Shown here: positions 43,090 through 52,665 of the stretch, one piece after another
Layout: every line of letters starts with the position of its first letter
How positions within the stretch are numbered: the first letter of the stretch is position 1
Assembly: GCF_000971985.1 (NCBI RefSeq)
Contig: NZ_KQ040798.1
Coordinates: 423,816-487,815 of the forward strand
Source of the DNA: Paenibacillus dauci
GTDB taxonomy: Bacteria > Bacillota > Bacilli > Paenibacillales > Paenibacillaceae
Length of the DNA stretch: 64,000 nucleotides
Direction: 5' to 3'
The notes under the pieces: generated by a model
Database searches by the model: none
Seen by the model: the letters and a program-made list of their open reading frames with translations, nothing else
What the model was told of the DNA's origin: nothing
Position numbers and translations under genes: made by a program

Positions 43090-43929
43090 TTACTTGCTTT
43101 CCGGTGCTTTACCGATCCATTTTTTGTACAACTCATCATAAGAACCGTCTGCTTTCATATCGGTCAGCCCTTTGTTGATCGCTTCCACCAGGCCGGTCTG
43201 GCCTTTTTTCACAGCAATACCATACGGCTCATCTGTAAATGGTTTGCCTACTACTTCATAGTTTGGATCCTGTGCAGCCATACCATACAGAATCGCATCA
43301 TCTGTGGTCAGTGCCTCTCCCTGACCTGCTTTGAGAGCGTTAAAAGCATCTTGATAGTTATCGAATTCCAGTACTTTTACACCTGGTACTTTTTCTTCGA
43401 TATTATCGATCGATGTAGCTCCTTTGGCTGCCAATATTGTAGTATCGGCAGTCACATCTTCGATACCCTGAATCGGGCTGCCTTTTTTCACGAGCAGCGA
43501 TTGTCCCGCCTGGAAATAGACATCGGAGAAATCGACTTCTTTTTTACGGGCATCCGTAATCGTCATCGTAGCGATAACCATATCCACATCACCATTGTTC
43601 AGCATCGGGATACGTGTTTTGGAAGTTACTTCTTTCAGCTCGACTTTGCTTTCATCACCGAGTATACTTTTCGCCAGGGCATGAGCCATATCTACATCAA
43701 AACCTTCTACTTTGCCGCTGCCCGGATCTTTGAGGCCAAACAGTTTGGTGTCATACTTGACGCCGACAATCAGTTTGCCGCGCTGCTTGATCTGATCAAG
43801 TTGGGCAGCTGTATTACTTTCGGCAGAACCTCCGCTTGGATTCGTCTTGGTCGTACTACATGCTCCCAGTACCATTACCAGAGCCATCATGCATACAAGA
43901 AGGAGCGAGAATCTTTTTTTGTTGGACAT
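43090..43929 (-). CDS. glnH: Glutamine-binding lipoprotein of the ABC transporter
   Basis: 279 residues. Signal with lipobox LGAC, so lipid-anchored outside. Two-lobed amino-acid-binding fold: GKLIVGVKYDTKLFGLKDPG, VEGFDVDMAHALAKSIL, and the ligand-contact NGDVDMVIATMTITDARKKE followed by DFSDVY. Family-3 solute-binding protein; glutamine or glutamate by context with GlnKL. GGGGAAATGAATA precedes the ATG. 64 nt after glnQ. Confidence 0.9.
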   Translation of the reverse strand: MSNKKRFSLLLVCMMALVMVLGACSTTKTNPSGGSAESNTAAQLDQIKQRGKLIVGVKYDTKLFGLKDPGSGKVEGFDVDMAHALAKSILGDESKVELKEVTSKTRIPMLNNGDVDMVIATMTITDARKKEVDFSDVYFQAGQSLLVKKGSPIQGIEDVTADTTILAAKGATSIDNIEEKVPGVKVLEFDNYQDAFNALKAGQGEALTTDDAILYGMAAQDPNYEVVGKPFTDEPYGIAVKKGQTGLVEAINKGLTDMKADGSYDELYKKWIGKAPESK

Positions 43930-43993
43930 TATTCATTTCCCCTTTTCATTGGTATATGTGTAATGACTTGCGAATATCCATGAATTACAGGTA

Positions 43994-44722
43994 TTAATGA
44001 TTCAACAAGCGGCTAAGGAACAGCTTGGCACGCTCTTCCCGCGGATCAGAGAAAAATTGCTCCGGTGGAGCTTCTTCTACGATTCTGCCCTGATCCATAA
44101 AGACAACACGGTCAGCCACTTCGCGGGCAAAGCCCATTTCATGGGTAACAACCACCATTGTCATTCCTTCCAGAGCGAGGGCTTTCATAACGTCCAGCAC
44201 TTCACCGACCATTTCGGGGTCAAGCGCCGATGTCGGTTCATCGAACAGCATAATCTGCGGCTTCATTGCCAGACCGCGGGCAATTGCTACCCGCTGCTGC
44301 TGTCCACCGGACAACTGGGAAGGATATGCCTGCGCTTTATCGGCGATACCGACTTTTTCGAGATAATGCATAGCCGTCTGATGCGCTTCCGCTTTGGAGA
44401 CGCCCAGTGCTTTAATCGGAGCCAGGGTGATATTATCGATCACTTTTTTGTGGGGATACAGATTGAAGTGCTGGAACACCATGCCGATATTGCGGCGCAG
44501 CTTATTCAGATCTGTTTTGCGTTCATCCACACGTACTCCGTTTACAGTTAGCTGACCGCTGCTTGTTTCTTCCAGACGATTGATACAGCGCAGCATCGTG
44601 CTTTTACCGGAGCCGGAGGGACCAAGTACTACGACAACCTCTCCTGATTCGACATGCAGGTTAATTCCTGTTAAAACTTGAAAGTCGCCATAGAACTTGT
44701 CAACTTCATGGAAGGTAATCAT
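43994..44722 (-). CDS. glnQ: Glutamine ABC transporter ATP-binding protein
   Basis: 242 residues. Walker [12 protein letters not shown], signature LSGGQQQRV, Walker [16 protein letters not shown]-loop VVTHEMGFA. The polar amino acid ATPase group is clear from the [16 protein letters not shown] run. AGGAGG is 6 nt ahead of the ATG. First gene of the operon; the upstream region holds a 10-bp-phased direct repeat next to a candidate -10. Confidence 0.92.
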   Translation of the reverse strand: MITFHEVDKFYGDFQVLTGINLHVESGEVVVVLGPSGSGKSTMLRCINRLEETSSGQLTVNGVRVDERKTDLNKLRRNIGMVFQHFNLYPHKKVIDNITLAPIKALGVSKAEAHQTAMHYLEKVGIADKAQAYPSQLSGGQQQRVAIARGLAMKPQIMLFDEPTSALDPEMVGEVLDVMKALALEGMTMVVVTHEMGFAREVADRVVFMDQGRIVEEAPPEQFFSDPREERAKLFLSRLLNH

Positions 44723-44792
44723 CCTTTTCCTCCTTTTTATGTACTGAATTTATCTTTTTCGTGATAAGACTGTCAGGTATACTTACATTTTT

Positions 44793-44840
44793 TATAATAT
44801 TAAACTACACCTACATAAAACTACGTAAACCTACGCCATA
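44793..44840 (-). promoter_or_regulatory. Phased direct repeats and candidate -10 upstream of glnQ
   Basis: On the plus strand CTAC begins at 44805, 44811, 44821 and 44831, giving decamers CTACATAAAA, CTACGTAAAC and CTACGCCATA. Read on the minus strand it is GTAG-type repeats every 10 bp, one helical turn, immediately upstream of TATTAT (near 44794-44799). This is the place and form expected for a response-regulator operator. GlnL is the obvious candidate, by inference. Confidence 0.55.
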
Positions 44841-44884
44841 ATACTGTAAATTCCTGAATTCCTCTAAAAAATAATCAAAAAAAT

Positions 44885-44914
44885 ACAAAAAAACCGGTAT
44901 CTTCCGATACCGGC
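44885..44914 (-). terminator. Intrinsic terminator of the MBL-fold gene
   Basis: Perfect 8-bp arms CCGGTATC and GATACCGG with a TTCC loop, followed by seven T on the minus strand. Confidence 0.88.
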
Positions 44915-44940
44915 TTGCTTTTACAGTTCAATTCCGATTC

Positions 44941-45756
44941 CTATTCTTCGGGCAATAATACCGTATAATTACCCAAATCAATTGTCATACCTGTACGCGC
45001 TGTACGGGCACCTACAGGCAAATCAAGTTCCTGGCGCAGATCTACACCATGAGACATATGCGTGTAGATTGTCTCAATCGGAGCCAATTCATCTACCAAT
45101 TCAGCAGCTTCACGCATATCATATACCGAACGCCCACTGTATTCTGCCTCTTCATGAACAAAACTCGTTCCCAAAATCAGCAGATCCAGCCGATCCATCA
45201 ACACTTTTTGCTCTGCAGTCAGCCCGATAGCATCGGGACAGTAGACCCATCCGAAATCATGCTTTTCCATACGGTACGCGTAGGAATAACCATTAAACCC
45301 ATGGTGCACTTTCCACGGTGTCATTTTCCAGCCGCTTAGTATCATGCCTTCATCATTAGCGATCATATCCAGATGCGTATGAATCCATGGATACTGACGC
45401 TGAATGATATCAAGCACTTCCTGTGGTGCATACACACGTCCTTTGACTCCCTGCCACCGGCAAGCGTCTGCCCATTCCGGCAGACCCGCAATATGATCGA
45501 AATGGGCATGGGTAATAACGATATCCGTAATATCCGCACGACGATTGGTCATCTCCATCTGCAGCCGCCAGTCGGGACCACAGTCGATTAGAAAATCACC
45601 TTCCGTACTTTCGATCAGTACAGAAGAGCGCAGACGCCGATTCGTCCCGCTATTTCTCGCTTCCTCGCATACTTCACAATCACAATATACCCTGGGAACC
45701 CCCATTGCATCGCCGGTCCCCAAAAATGTTAAACGATCTACTACACGTCCGTTCAT
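44941..45756 (-). CDS. MBL-fold metallohydrolase, PhnP-like
   Basis: 271 residues. Starts LTFLGTGDAMGVP, then a structural zinc motif CDCEVCEEA and the metal-binding THAHFDHIAG. Later His (PWKVHHGF), Asp (YCPDAIGL) and His (THMSHGVD) complete the site. It resembles PhnP (phosphoribosyl cyclic phosphodiesterase) and lipoate/octanoate-site relatives of the same fold. No phosphonate genes are near, so the substrate is open. AGGAGAG precedes the ATG. It has its own terminator. Confidence 0.85.
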   Translation of the reverse strand: MNGRVVDRLTFLGTGDAMGVPRVYCDCEVCEEARNSGTNRRLRSSVLIESTEGDFLIDCGPDWRLQMEMTNRRADITDIVITHAHFDHIAGLPEWADACRWQGVKGRVYAPQEVLDIIQRQYPWIHTHLDMIANDEGMILSGWKMTPWKVHHGFNGYSYAYRMEKHDFGWVYCPDAIGLTAEQKVLMDRLDLLILGTSFVHEEAEYSGRSVYDMREAAELVDELAPIETIYTHMSHGVDLRQELDLPVGARTARTGMTIDLGNYTVLLPEE

Positions 45757-46127
45757 CCTGTATTCTCTCCTTGAGCCTGAGGGTATGGTTCTTGCACATC
45801 ATCAGGATTACCTATTCGTATACACCAATTCATATGTTCATTCATAAAAGTACAAGTTTAATGAATATAGCTCTAACTGATTATATAATCATCATAACGC
45901 TTAAAGGTTTCCTTTTGCGCGTAAGGCAGTATTCTGCTGCCTGTAATGTATTATATCTTAGAGTATATCATTTTCCCTACTATTTCGGTATGTACGGCCC
46001 AAGGTCCATGTTTTGGAGATCAGAAACAATCATTATTTCATATTATAGAGACCTGCAAATAAAAAAAGCTACCTTTTACAACGTGTAAAAAGATAGCTTT
46101 AATTTCTTTTGGATACGCATTACAGGA
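45757..46127. other. Intergenic region, 371 bases
   Basis: Apart from the terminator at 46060-46101 this AT-rich spacer shows no gene or recognised signal. It lies upstream of the MBL-fold gene and downstream of the sulfate operon, both on the minus strand. Confidence 0.4.
46060..46101 (-). terminator. Terminator of the sulfate operon
   Basis: AAAGCTACCTTTTACA and TGTAAAAAGATAGCTTT pair with one mismatch; a run of seven T follows on the minus strand. Confidence 0.85.
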
Positions 46128-47195
46128 TCAAATTCCTGCCAGCACCTGATACCAGATCCCGCGTTTGGAATACAGCGAACTGCGTACTTCACTCCAGCCA
46201 CCCAGATACTGTATATCAAATAATCCTGGCGGATCAGGGTATTCACTGCGATGAGCTTTCATTACCTGCTCATCTACCGGACGAAATCCGTGTTTGGAAA
46301 AAATCTCCTGGGCTTCCGGCGTGCGCAGATAATCGAGGAAAGCTTCGGCCACTTTGCGTGTACCATGCTTGTCTACATAGGAATCGACCACGGCAGCTGG
46401 ATTTTCGATCAGAATCGTATCGTCGGGTACGACCAGATCGTATTGTGCTCCTTTGGCCATCCGTGCCAGCAGTTCATTTTCGTACGTTACAATCACATCG
46501 CCTACTCCGTATTCAAATGCAGCCATCGAAGCCCGTCCACTTTTATCAAGCGATTCGATATTCTGATGCACCGCCTCCAAAAAGGCTTTGGCTGCAGCCG
46601 GATCTTTTTGGCCTTCTTCCCGCTCTGACTGCTTGAGCCCGGCGCCATAGATCGCATTAATATCCCACTGCGCACCGCCGGATGTTTTGGGATTCGGATA
46701 CAGCACTTTCACCCCGGGACGTGCCAGATCCTGAAATTGGTGAATACCGAGCGGATTTCCTTTACGTGTACCGAGCACTACGATAGAGCGTGTGACCATC
46801 CCCTGATACGGAGCCTCTTTCCAGTCTTTGTTGACCAGCCCTGCTTTGACCAGCTTGTCGACATCCCCTTCCAGCGACAGAATCGTTACATCGGCTTCGA
46901 ATCCCCCAGCAATCGCTCGTGCCTGCGTACCCGAAGCTTCATACGATTCCTGGAAGCGCACATTCTGACCGGTCTTCTCTTTCCAGTACTGCTGGAACTC
47001 TGGCAGAATCTCACCAACTGCATCCTTGGCTACACTGTAGGCACCAATGACCAGGGTGACTTCCCCGTCTGCCGCCGGCGCAGCGGATGCCGGCTGTGTG
47101 CCGGATTCTCCTGCATTACTGCATCCGGAGAGCAGCATACTCAGCACAAGAATCCCTGCCAGTAATCTTAGCGACCATGAGTTTTTCTGTTTCAC
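46128..47195 (-). CDS. Sulfate/thiosulfate-binding lipoprotein
   Basis: The start is GTG 47195, after GGAAAGGAGAG; the longer frame to 47288 lacks a site. 355 residues. Lipobox LLSGC, Cys at about 24. Conserved blocks of the Sbp/CysP family: ASGTQARAIAGGFEADV, NPKTSGGAQWDINAIYG, VTYENEL and the C-terminal RTPEAQEIFSKHGFRP. It binds sulfate or thiosulfate outside the membrane. Last gene of cysT-cysW-cysA-sbp. Whether it prefers sulfate (sbp) or thiosulfate (cysP) cannot be decided. Confidence 0.92.
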   Translation of the reverse strand: MKQKNSWSLRLLAGILVLSMLLSGCSNAGESGTQPASAAPAADGEVTLVIGAYSVAKDAVGEILPEFQQYWKEKTGQNVRFQESYEASGTQARAIAGGFEADVTILSLEGDVDKLVKAGLVNKDWKEAPYQGMVTRSIVVLGTRKGNPLGIHQFQDLARPGVKVLYPNPKTSGGAQWDINAIYGAGLKQSEREEGQKDPAAAKAFLEAVHQNIESLDKSGRASMAAFEYGVGDVIVTYENELLARMAKGAQYDLVVPDDTILIENPAAVVDSYVDKHGTRKVAEAFLDYLRTPEAQEIFSKHGFRPVDEQVMKAHRSEYPDPPGLFDIQYLGGWSEVRSSLYSKRGIWYQVLAGI

Positions 47196-47288
47196 CCCGC
47201 TCTCTCCTTTCCAAGCTATATAGCCTGTCAAACGATTATTTACGATCCTCGCATATACTGGCTGTAGATGCCGTATCCCTTTTTCCAT

Positions 47289-48353
47289 TTAAATAAATAC
47301 CGATAACGGATCGGCTTTGAGCGTATTTTCCGCGATCCAGCTCTCGTTATCATTGAACAGATAAGCACGGTGAACGAGTACCTGAACGTCCTGTCCTACT
47401 TCCAGCGTATCTTTTTCCAGTGACCGATAGGTGATCAGTCGATTGGTACCCACTTCGACTTCTACCATCCACTGACTGCCCCGGAAGTGCATATGTCTGA
47501 CAATACCTGTCTCTGTGGCAGACAGCAGGCGGAACTCATGCGCAGGTCCAATCTCGATATATTCCGGCCGGATTAGTGCACGTGCAGAAGCAGTGATTCC
47601 GTGATGATCAAATCCTTTGAGTTGGCCAATCTCTTCTACGATCGTCGACTCCCCGATAAAGGAAGCCACAAATGGTGTAGAAGGCTGCTTGTAAATATCC
47701 CATGGCGTACCCTTCTGTTCCAGACGACCACTATTGATAATCATGATTTCGTCAGCCACTTCGATCGCTTCATCCTGATCATGAGTAACAAAAATCGAAG
47801 TGATACCGACTCTCTCAATCAGTTCACGCAGCCAGGTACGCAGCTCCTGCCGGATCTTGGCATCGATCGCTGCGAATGGCTCATCCAGCAGCAACAACTG
47901 CGGTTCAGGTGCCAGCGCTCGGGCAAAAGCAACACGCTGCCGCTGACCACCGGACAGCTGATGCGGATAACGATGCTCGAATCCGGATAGTCCGGTCAGC
48001 TCGACCAGCTCGCGCACCCTCTCCCGGATCGCTTCCTTGCGGATCTTTTTGACTTTCAGACCAAACGCAATATTATCGAATACCGTCATATGCTTGAATA
48101 ACGCATAGTTCTGAAAAACAAACCCGATCTCACGCTCCTGTGGCGGCAGATGATTGACTGTCTTGCCATGAAAAATAATCTCTCCACTTCCCGGTGATTC
48201 CAGTCCGGCGAGCATCCGCAAAATAGAGGTTTTACCGCCACCGCTTGGTCCGAGCAGACCGATCAGATGTCCTTTGGCAATAGAGAAGCTGACATCCTGC
48301 ACCGCATGAAATTGACCGAAATGCTTATCCAAATGACGAACTTCCACATGCAT
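47289..48353 (-). CDS. cysA: Sulfate/thiosulfate ABC transporter ATP-binding protein
   Basis: 354 residues. Walker A GPSGGGKTSIL, signature LSGGQRQRV, Walker B LLLLDEPFAAIDAKIR, H-loop VTHDQDEAI. The C-terminal regulatory domain (about 235-350, TOBE-like) includes IRPEYIEIG. CysA is unusual among ATPases in the VRHLDKHFGQFHAVQDVSF start. It follows cysW with a 1-nt gap, so coupled. It energises sulfate import at the membrane. Confidence 0.93.
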   Translation of the reverse strand: MHVEVRHLDKHFGQFHAVQDVSFSIAKGHLIGLLGPSGGGKTSILRMLAGLESPGSGEIIFHGKTVNHLPPQEREIGFVFQNYALFKHMTVFDNIAFGLKVKKIRKEAIRERVRELVELTGLSGFEHRYPHQLSGGQRQRVAFARALAPEPQLLLLDEPFAAIDAKIRQELRTWLRELIERVGITSIFVTHDQDEAIEVADEIMIINSGRLEQKGTPWDIYKQPSTPFVASFIGESTIVEEIGQLKGFDHHGITASARALIRPEYIEIGPAHEFRLLSATETGIVRHMHFRGSQWMVEVEVGTNRLITYRSLEKDTLEVGQDVQVLVHRAYLFNDNESWIAENTLKADPLSVFI

Positions 48354-48354
48354 A

Positions 48355-49152
48355 TCAGAGCACTTCCTTTCTTTTCTTGGCCCGTTCCATCAGCAGCAGC
48401 AGACCGATAGAGAAGACTGCCAGCACCAGAGCAACACCATTGGCCGCCGTTACATTAAAATTCTCCATATCCTGATAGACCAGTGTTGTCGCGGTCTGGG
48501 TCTTGTTAATAATATTCCCGGACACGACCAACACCGCGCCGAATTCTCCCAGCGAACGAGCGACCGTAAGGATCGTCCCGTAAATGACGGCCCAGCGGAT
48601 AGACGGCCAAGTCACCTGCCAGAATGTTCTCCAGCTGTAGGCTCCAAGTGTAGAGGCAGCTTCTTCCTGATCTGTGCCGATCTCCTGCAGTACAGGCATA
48701 ACTTCTCGCACCATCAGCGGGAAAGTAACAAACAGCGTAGCGATCACCATACCGGGAAATGCATAGACTACCTTAAACCCGATATTCTCAAAAAAAGCAC
48801 CAATAACCGTATCGGGCCCAAGCAGCAGAACAATCATCAGACCACCGATTACCGGCGATACCGCATACGGCAGATCTACGATACTGTTGAACAGCTGACG
48901 AAGCTTGCGGCTGAGCCAGTTGCCACGTACCAGATAAATGCCCATCATAATGCCGAATATGCCGTTAAGCAGCGTCACTACGACGACAATCATGCCGGTC
49001 ATCATCAGAGCATGCATGGCTTCAGGCCGTCCCAATGCCTGCAGGAACCCTTCTCCACCTTCATCAAATGCTCCGGTTGTCAGTACAACGAGCGGTATAA
49101 GAATCAGAATGCTGAATACGAGCCAGGTTAAAGTAATCCATAGTCTTCTCAT
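48355..49152 (-). CDS. cysW: Sulfate ABC transporter permease
   Basis: The start is ATG 49152, which overlaps the cysT stop (ATGA); longer frames have no site. 265 residues, six helices. The EAA-type loop EEAASTLGAYSWRTFWQVTW and the C-terminal NFNVTAANGVALVLAVFSIG are typical of CysW. Paralog of cysT. With it forms the membrane channel. Confidence 0.92.
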   Translation of the reverse strand: MRRLWITLTWLVFSILILIPLVVLTTGAFDEGGEGFLQALGRPEAMHALMMTGMIVVVVTLLNGIFGIMMGIYLVRGNWLSRKLRQLFNSIVDLPYAVSPVIGGLMIVLLLGPDTVIGAFFENIGFKVVYAFPGMVIATLFVTFPLMVREVMPVLQEIGTDQEEAASTLGAYSWRTFWQVTWPSIRWAVIYGTILTVARSLGEFGAVLVVSGNIINKTQTATTLVYQDMENFNVTAANGVALVLAVFSIGLLLLMERAKKRKEVL

Positions 49153-49967
49153 CAGCTCATCCTCCTCGTCTGCACCAGATTGATCAGCCACAGGATGATA
49201 AAGGACAGCGTCAGCAGCAGAATCGATACGGCCGCAGCACCAGCTTCATTATCACTCTCTACCTCACCGAAAATATAGACCGAAGCAGTAAGTGTACGCC
49301 CCGGAATATTACCTGCCACCAGTACGACTGCCCCAAACTCTGCCAGTGCCCGGGAAAAAGCGAGCATCGCTCCACTGAGAATCCCTGGTACCATCGCTGG
49401 CAAAATCACATTAAAAAAGGTACGTGTACGAGAAGCACCCAGCGTATACGAAGCTTCTTCCGCCGAGCGGTCGAGTTCTTCCAGCAGCGGCTGAATCGCC
49501 CGGATCACAAAGGGAAAAGTTACAAATACCATCGCCACAATAATCGCCGGCTGATGAAATACCAGATCCAGCCCTACCGAGGCTGCTGCTTTTCCTACAA
49601 TGCTATTCGGTCCCAGCAATACCAGAATCATCAGTCCACCGACAGCCGTAGGCAGAGCGAATGGCAGATCGACAATACTGTTCAGCAGTGATTTACCGGG
49701 AAACTCATATCTGACCAGTACCCATGCTGCCATCGTACCGACCAGTGCATTGATAAGTGTAGCGATGAGCGCCAGTTTGAGCGTCAGCAGTACTGCTTTC
49801 CAGGCGATCGGATCTCCAATATTCTGCACAAAGGCAGCCCATCCATCCGATAATGAATTCACATATACTCCGGCAATCGGCAGTACAATCAAAATCAGAA
49901 AATACAGCAGTACAGTCGTACGAAATCCCCATGTCCAACCTTTGTGTCGCAGTAGTGTACTATTCAC
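49152..49967 (-). CDS. cysT: Sulfate ABC transporter permease
   Basis: 271 residues starting at GTG 49967, 7 nt after AAAGGAG. Six helices. EAA-type loop EEASYTLGASRTRTFFNVIL; FGAVVLVAGNIPGRTLTASV is the family's C-terminal block. First gene of the sulfate operon. The 448-base upstream spacer shows no SAM riboswitch or T-box; a CymR/CysL-type protein may act there, but I could not fix a site. Confidence 0.92.
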   Translation of the reverse strand: MNSTLLRHKGWTWGFRTTVLLYFLILIVLPIAGVYVNSLSDGWAAFVQNIGDPIAWKAVLLTLKLALIATLINALVGTMAAWVLVRYEFPGKSLLNSIVDLPFALPTAVGGLMILVLLGPNSIVGKAAASVGLDLVFHQPAIIVAMVFVTFPFVIRAIQPLLEELDRSAEEASYTLGASRTRTFFNVILPAMVPGILSGAMLAFSRALAEFGAVVLVAGNIPGRTLTASVYIFGEVESDNEAGAAAVSILLLTLSFIILWLINLVQTRRMS

Positions 49968-50415
49968 CGGAATACTCCTTTACTTGAACGTCGATGGTTC
50001 ACTGTACTTTTCCATGGCTTTAACCTTTATTTCCTATTAGTATACTTGGTATTAAATCTTAGCCATACTTTAGCAAAGGCTGGCTTCAAGCGTCAATGAG
50101 AAGTTTACTTTTTGCCAAAATGATTTCTAGTCATCAGGAATGTTCGGATTCCACCTTACTGCAGCTGCCTTGGAGCAGTAAAATCGCCTGTTTACAAGGG
50201 ATTATCCCCAGTTTCCAAGAGTAGTTGGAATTATGTTTTGCTCTTTTATTTTCTTTATATATATATTCCTTATCGTTCGTATCCGATTAATCCCAGCTAT
50301 ATGAGGTAATATCTGAATAGAAATGAGTCTGAATACAGGTTAAAATGAAGGAAATTATGCTCAATGCTTCATTCTAAGACTCATCTTGAAAAAAAGTAGG
50401 AAAAGAGGGATATCG
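49968..50415. other. Divergent intergenic region, 448 bases
   Basis: The spacer between the sulfate operon (minus) and yjbQ-like gene (plus). A TATACT near 50043 on the minus strand may be a -10 of the sulfate operon, with no clear -35. No gene, riboswitch or repeat was recognised. Confidence 0.4.
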
Positions 50416-50817
50416 ATGTTGTATACGATGCAGATTTCTACCAGCAAACGTGATGAAATGAGGGATATTACAAGAGAGGTCTCTTCCAAAGTCAGCCAGA
50501 GTGGTGTACAGGAAGGAATAGCCATTGTCTATTGTCCACATACAACGGCAGGAATCGCCATTAACGAGAATGCCGACCCGGATGTGAAGCATGACGTATT
50601 AATGCGCCTGGATGAAGTCTATCCCTGGGAGCACCCCAAATACCGCCATATGGAAGGCAATACGGCTTCCCATCTCAAGTCAATTACTACAGGTCCTTCC
50701 CAGACCATTATTATTCAGGATGGCAGACTGTTGCTCGGACGTTGGCAGGGTATTTATTTCTGCGAATTTGATGGTCCGCGCCAGCGGGAATATATGATCA
50801 AGATTATGCAGGGATAA
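50416..50817 (+). CDS. YjbQ/UPF0047 family protein
   Basis: The start is ATG 50416, after AGAGGGA; ten codons upstream have no better site. 133 residues, the usual length. Signatures: [20 protein letters not shown] and [20 protein letters not shown]. The His and Glu in these blocks bind metal. Members are annotated as secondary thiamine-phosphate synthases on genetic evidence in E. coli; the physiological role is unclear. Cytoplasmic trimer in known structures. A good terminator follows. Confidence 0.92.
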   Translation: MLYTMQISTSKRDEMRDITREVSSKVSQSGVQEGIAIVYCPHTTAGIAINENADPDVKHDVLMRLDEVYPWEHPKYRHMEGNTASHLKSITTGPSQTIIIQDGRLLLGRWQGIYFCEFDGPRQREYMIKIMQG

Positions 50818-50841
50818 CCTGAATAGGATACAGCAGCATAC

Positions 50842-50886
50842 AAAAGGCGACTGCTCTGCATACATGATGCGGATCAGTCGCCTTTT
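50842..50886 (+). terminator. Intrinsic terminator of the YjbQ-family gene
   Basis: AAAAGGCGACTG and CAGTCGCCTTTT form a perfect 12-bp stem. Confidence 0.88.
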
Positions 50887-51049
50887 ATGTTCTGGTTGTA
50901 TCTGATTGTCGGCAGGTGTGATCATTGCCAATTCACTATAGGGATTCAACGTTTTGACAGGGCAAAGCCTTAAAGTGTAGAGATAGAGAAATGCCCCTCT
51001 TAACATGCTGCCCCCGGTTCGGATTATAACTTTCATCAGCGGTTTCCTC

Positions 51050-51631
51050 TTATAATACCCGGCAGAGCGTTTTGACATGGGCAATCGCTGCGGGCCGGAT
51101 CTCATCATAAGTAACACGATCCTGAATATAGTAGGAAATGAATCCGTGAATCGACAGAAACAGACTCAGCGGTACCGTATGCATCGCTTCCAGCGTATGC
51201 TCGGTCATATCCATATGCTGACGCACAATTGACGAGAACAATTCAAAGCAGCGTGCCTGTTCGGCACGACAATAGCTCAACAGCTCTTCATCCCGGATCA
51301 TGAACATAATCTCGTACTGATGGGCATTATCCAGCCCAAAACGAATAAACTCAATCAGCAGGCGCTCTACCTTGTTGTAGTCCGGCTGCTCCGGCGCTTC
51401 CTTGACTTCCTGCAGCAAATAGCAGAGATGATCAAAGTCCTCCATCACAATCGCGTAGAACAACTCCGCTTTTTCCTTGAAATGATAATACAGTGAACCA
51501 TGGCTGTAGCCCAGATGCTGACCAATACTACGCATCGAGATTGCACGATACCCCTTTGTTACAAACAGATGTCTGGCAGCCTCTAAAATTCTCTCCCTGG
51601 ATAACTCCTGCTCTACCGCTCTACGTGCCAT
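51050..51631 (-). CDS. TetR-family transcriptional regulator
   Basis: The start is ATG 51631, after GAAGGGG. 193 residues. The N-terminal helix-turn-helix is at about 12-55 (ILEAARHLFVTKGYRAISMR, then SIGQHLGYSHGSLYYHFKEK). The helical C-terminal domain would bind a small ligand. It is a repressor by family habit. The nearest minus-strand neighbour upstream is the YigZ gene (104 nt), and the divergent yjbQ-like gene lies downstream in the opposite orientation; no regulated gene is evident. Confidence 0.9.
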   Translation of the reverse strand: MARRAVEQELSRERILEAARHLFVTKGYRAISMRSIGQHLGYSHGSLYYHFKEKAELFYAIVMEDFDHLCYLLQEVKEAPEQPDYNKVERLLIEFIRFGLDNAHQYEIMFMIRDEELLSYCRAEQARCFELFSSIVRQHMDMTEHTLEAMHTVPLSLFLSIHGFISYYIQDRVTYDEIRPAAIAHVKTLCRVL

Positions 51632-51735
51632 AGTATGATTCCCCTTCAAGCATTTTGCATAGTCAGATCAGATGCGCCTGCTGCTGTGTCTGTGATTCCA
51701 CACAGATCCATATCATGATTGCGCCCGGTTCTGCT

Positions 51736-52386
51736 CTATTTCTCTTGTTCTTCTGTAAAATAAAGCTGTTCGCCTGTCGTGATCAATGACTGTCCCTGCG
51801 TAAGATCAGTCATCCATTCCCGGAATGCCTGTGCTTCACTGGCAACCGGCAGACAGTTTAGAATAACCTTATCGGTAAAAGCAGTCTCACCCATGCGGAT
51901 ACCCCGACTGCGCAGCTCATTTTCCACTTTGCCAAGCCAGGTATAATCCAGCTCAACTTTTACTTCCTGATGCAGTACACGTGTAATCGCTTCTCCTGCT
52001 TCAATCGCAGCCACGGCTCCGTCGGTGTAGGCACGGATCAATCCACCGGCGCCCAGCATAATTCCGCCAAAATACCGGGTTACGACAATCGCGATATCCT
52101 GCAATCCCTGGTTTTTGATCACCTCCAGAATAGGCTTACCTGCTGTTCCACTCGGTTCACCATCATCGGATTGGCGCTGGATCTCGCCTCGTGATCCGAT
52201 CAGATAAGCTGAGCAGTTGTGCGTGGCATTCCAATGCTGCTTTTTGATGCTTTCAATAAACTCCAATGCTTCTTCTTCCGTAGCAACGGGTTTGGAGTGA
52301 CCGATAAACCGGGATTTCTTAATTACGATTTCTTTGTCCCCAGCTTGTTGTATTGTCTTGTAACGTTCAGGTTTGTCTGTTGTCAT
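51736..52386 (-). CDS. YigZ/IMPACT family protein
   Basis: The start is ATG 52386, after AAGGAAAGG. 216 residues. Conserved KKSRFIGHSKPV, HNCSAYLIG, QRQSDDGEPSGTAGKPILE and VTRYFGGIMLGAGGLIRAY mark the IMPACT N-terminal domain. A ferredoxin-like C-terminal domain (about 140-205) follows. In eukaryotes IMPACT controls GCN2; the bacterial protein (B. subtilis YvyE) has no firm function. Cytoplasmic. Monocistronic or read from upstream. Confidence 0.92.
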   Translation of the reverse strand: MTTDKPERYKTIQQAGDKEIVIKKSRFIGHSKPVATEEEALEFIESIKKQHWNATHNCSAYLIGSRGEIQRQSDDGEPSGTAGKPILEVIKNQGLQDIAIVVTRYFGGIMLGAGGLIRAYTDGAVAAIEAGEAITRVLHQEVKVELDYTWLGKVENELRSRGIRMGETAFTDKVILNCLPVASEAQAFREWMTDLTQGQSLITTGEQLYFTEEQEK

Positions 52387-52530
52387 GATGATCCTTTCCT
52401 TACCGTACCTGCCCGATATGCAGGCAGTATTCACTGATCCCTGTATTGGCTGTTAGAGCAATGTATCTTACTCCAGATGTACCAATACCTTCCAGGTTAC
52501 TAAAGATATCATACAATATATTTAGGTATC

Positions 52531-52574
52531 AAGAAAGCAGCTCCCTGGCATTGCTGCCTGAGAACTGCTTTCTT
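52531..52574 (-). terminator. Terminator of pgi
   Basis: AAGAAAGCAG and CTGCTTTCTT form a perfect 10-bp stem around a loop that can fold further; T-rich end on the minus strand. It lies about 90 nt after the pgi stop. Confidence 0.8.
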
Positions 52575-52665
52575 CATGAAGTTTATCCTATTTTACATCA
52601 AAAGTAGCTTATTGGAAAAGACTTTTAAACCGGCTTCTCACAGGTTTATGCAAAATCTTCTATGA

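Noticed and set aside
49968..50415. SAM riboswitch or T-box ahead of the sulfate operon
   Set aside because: None of the conserved core sequences of either class was found by eye on the minus strand.
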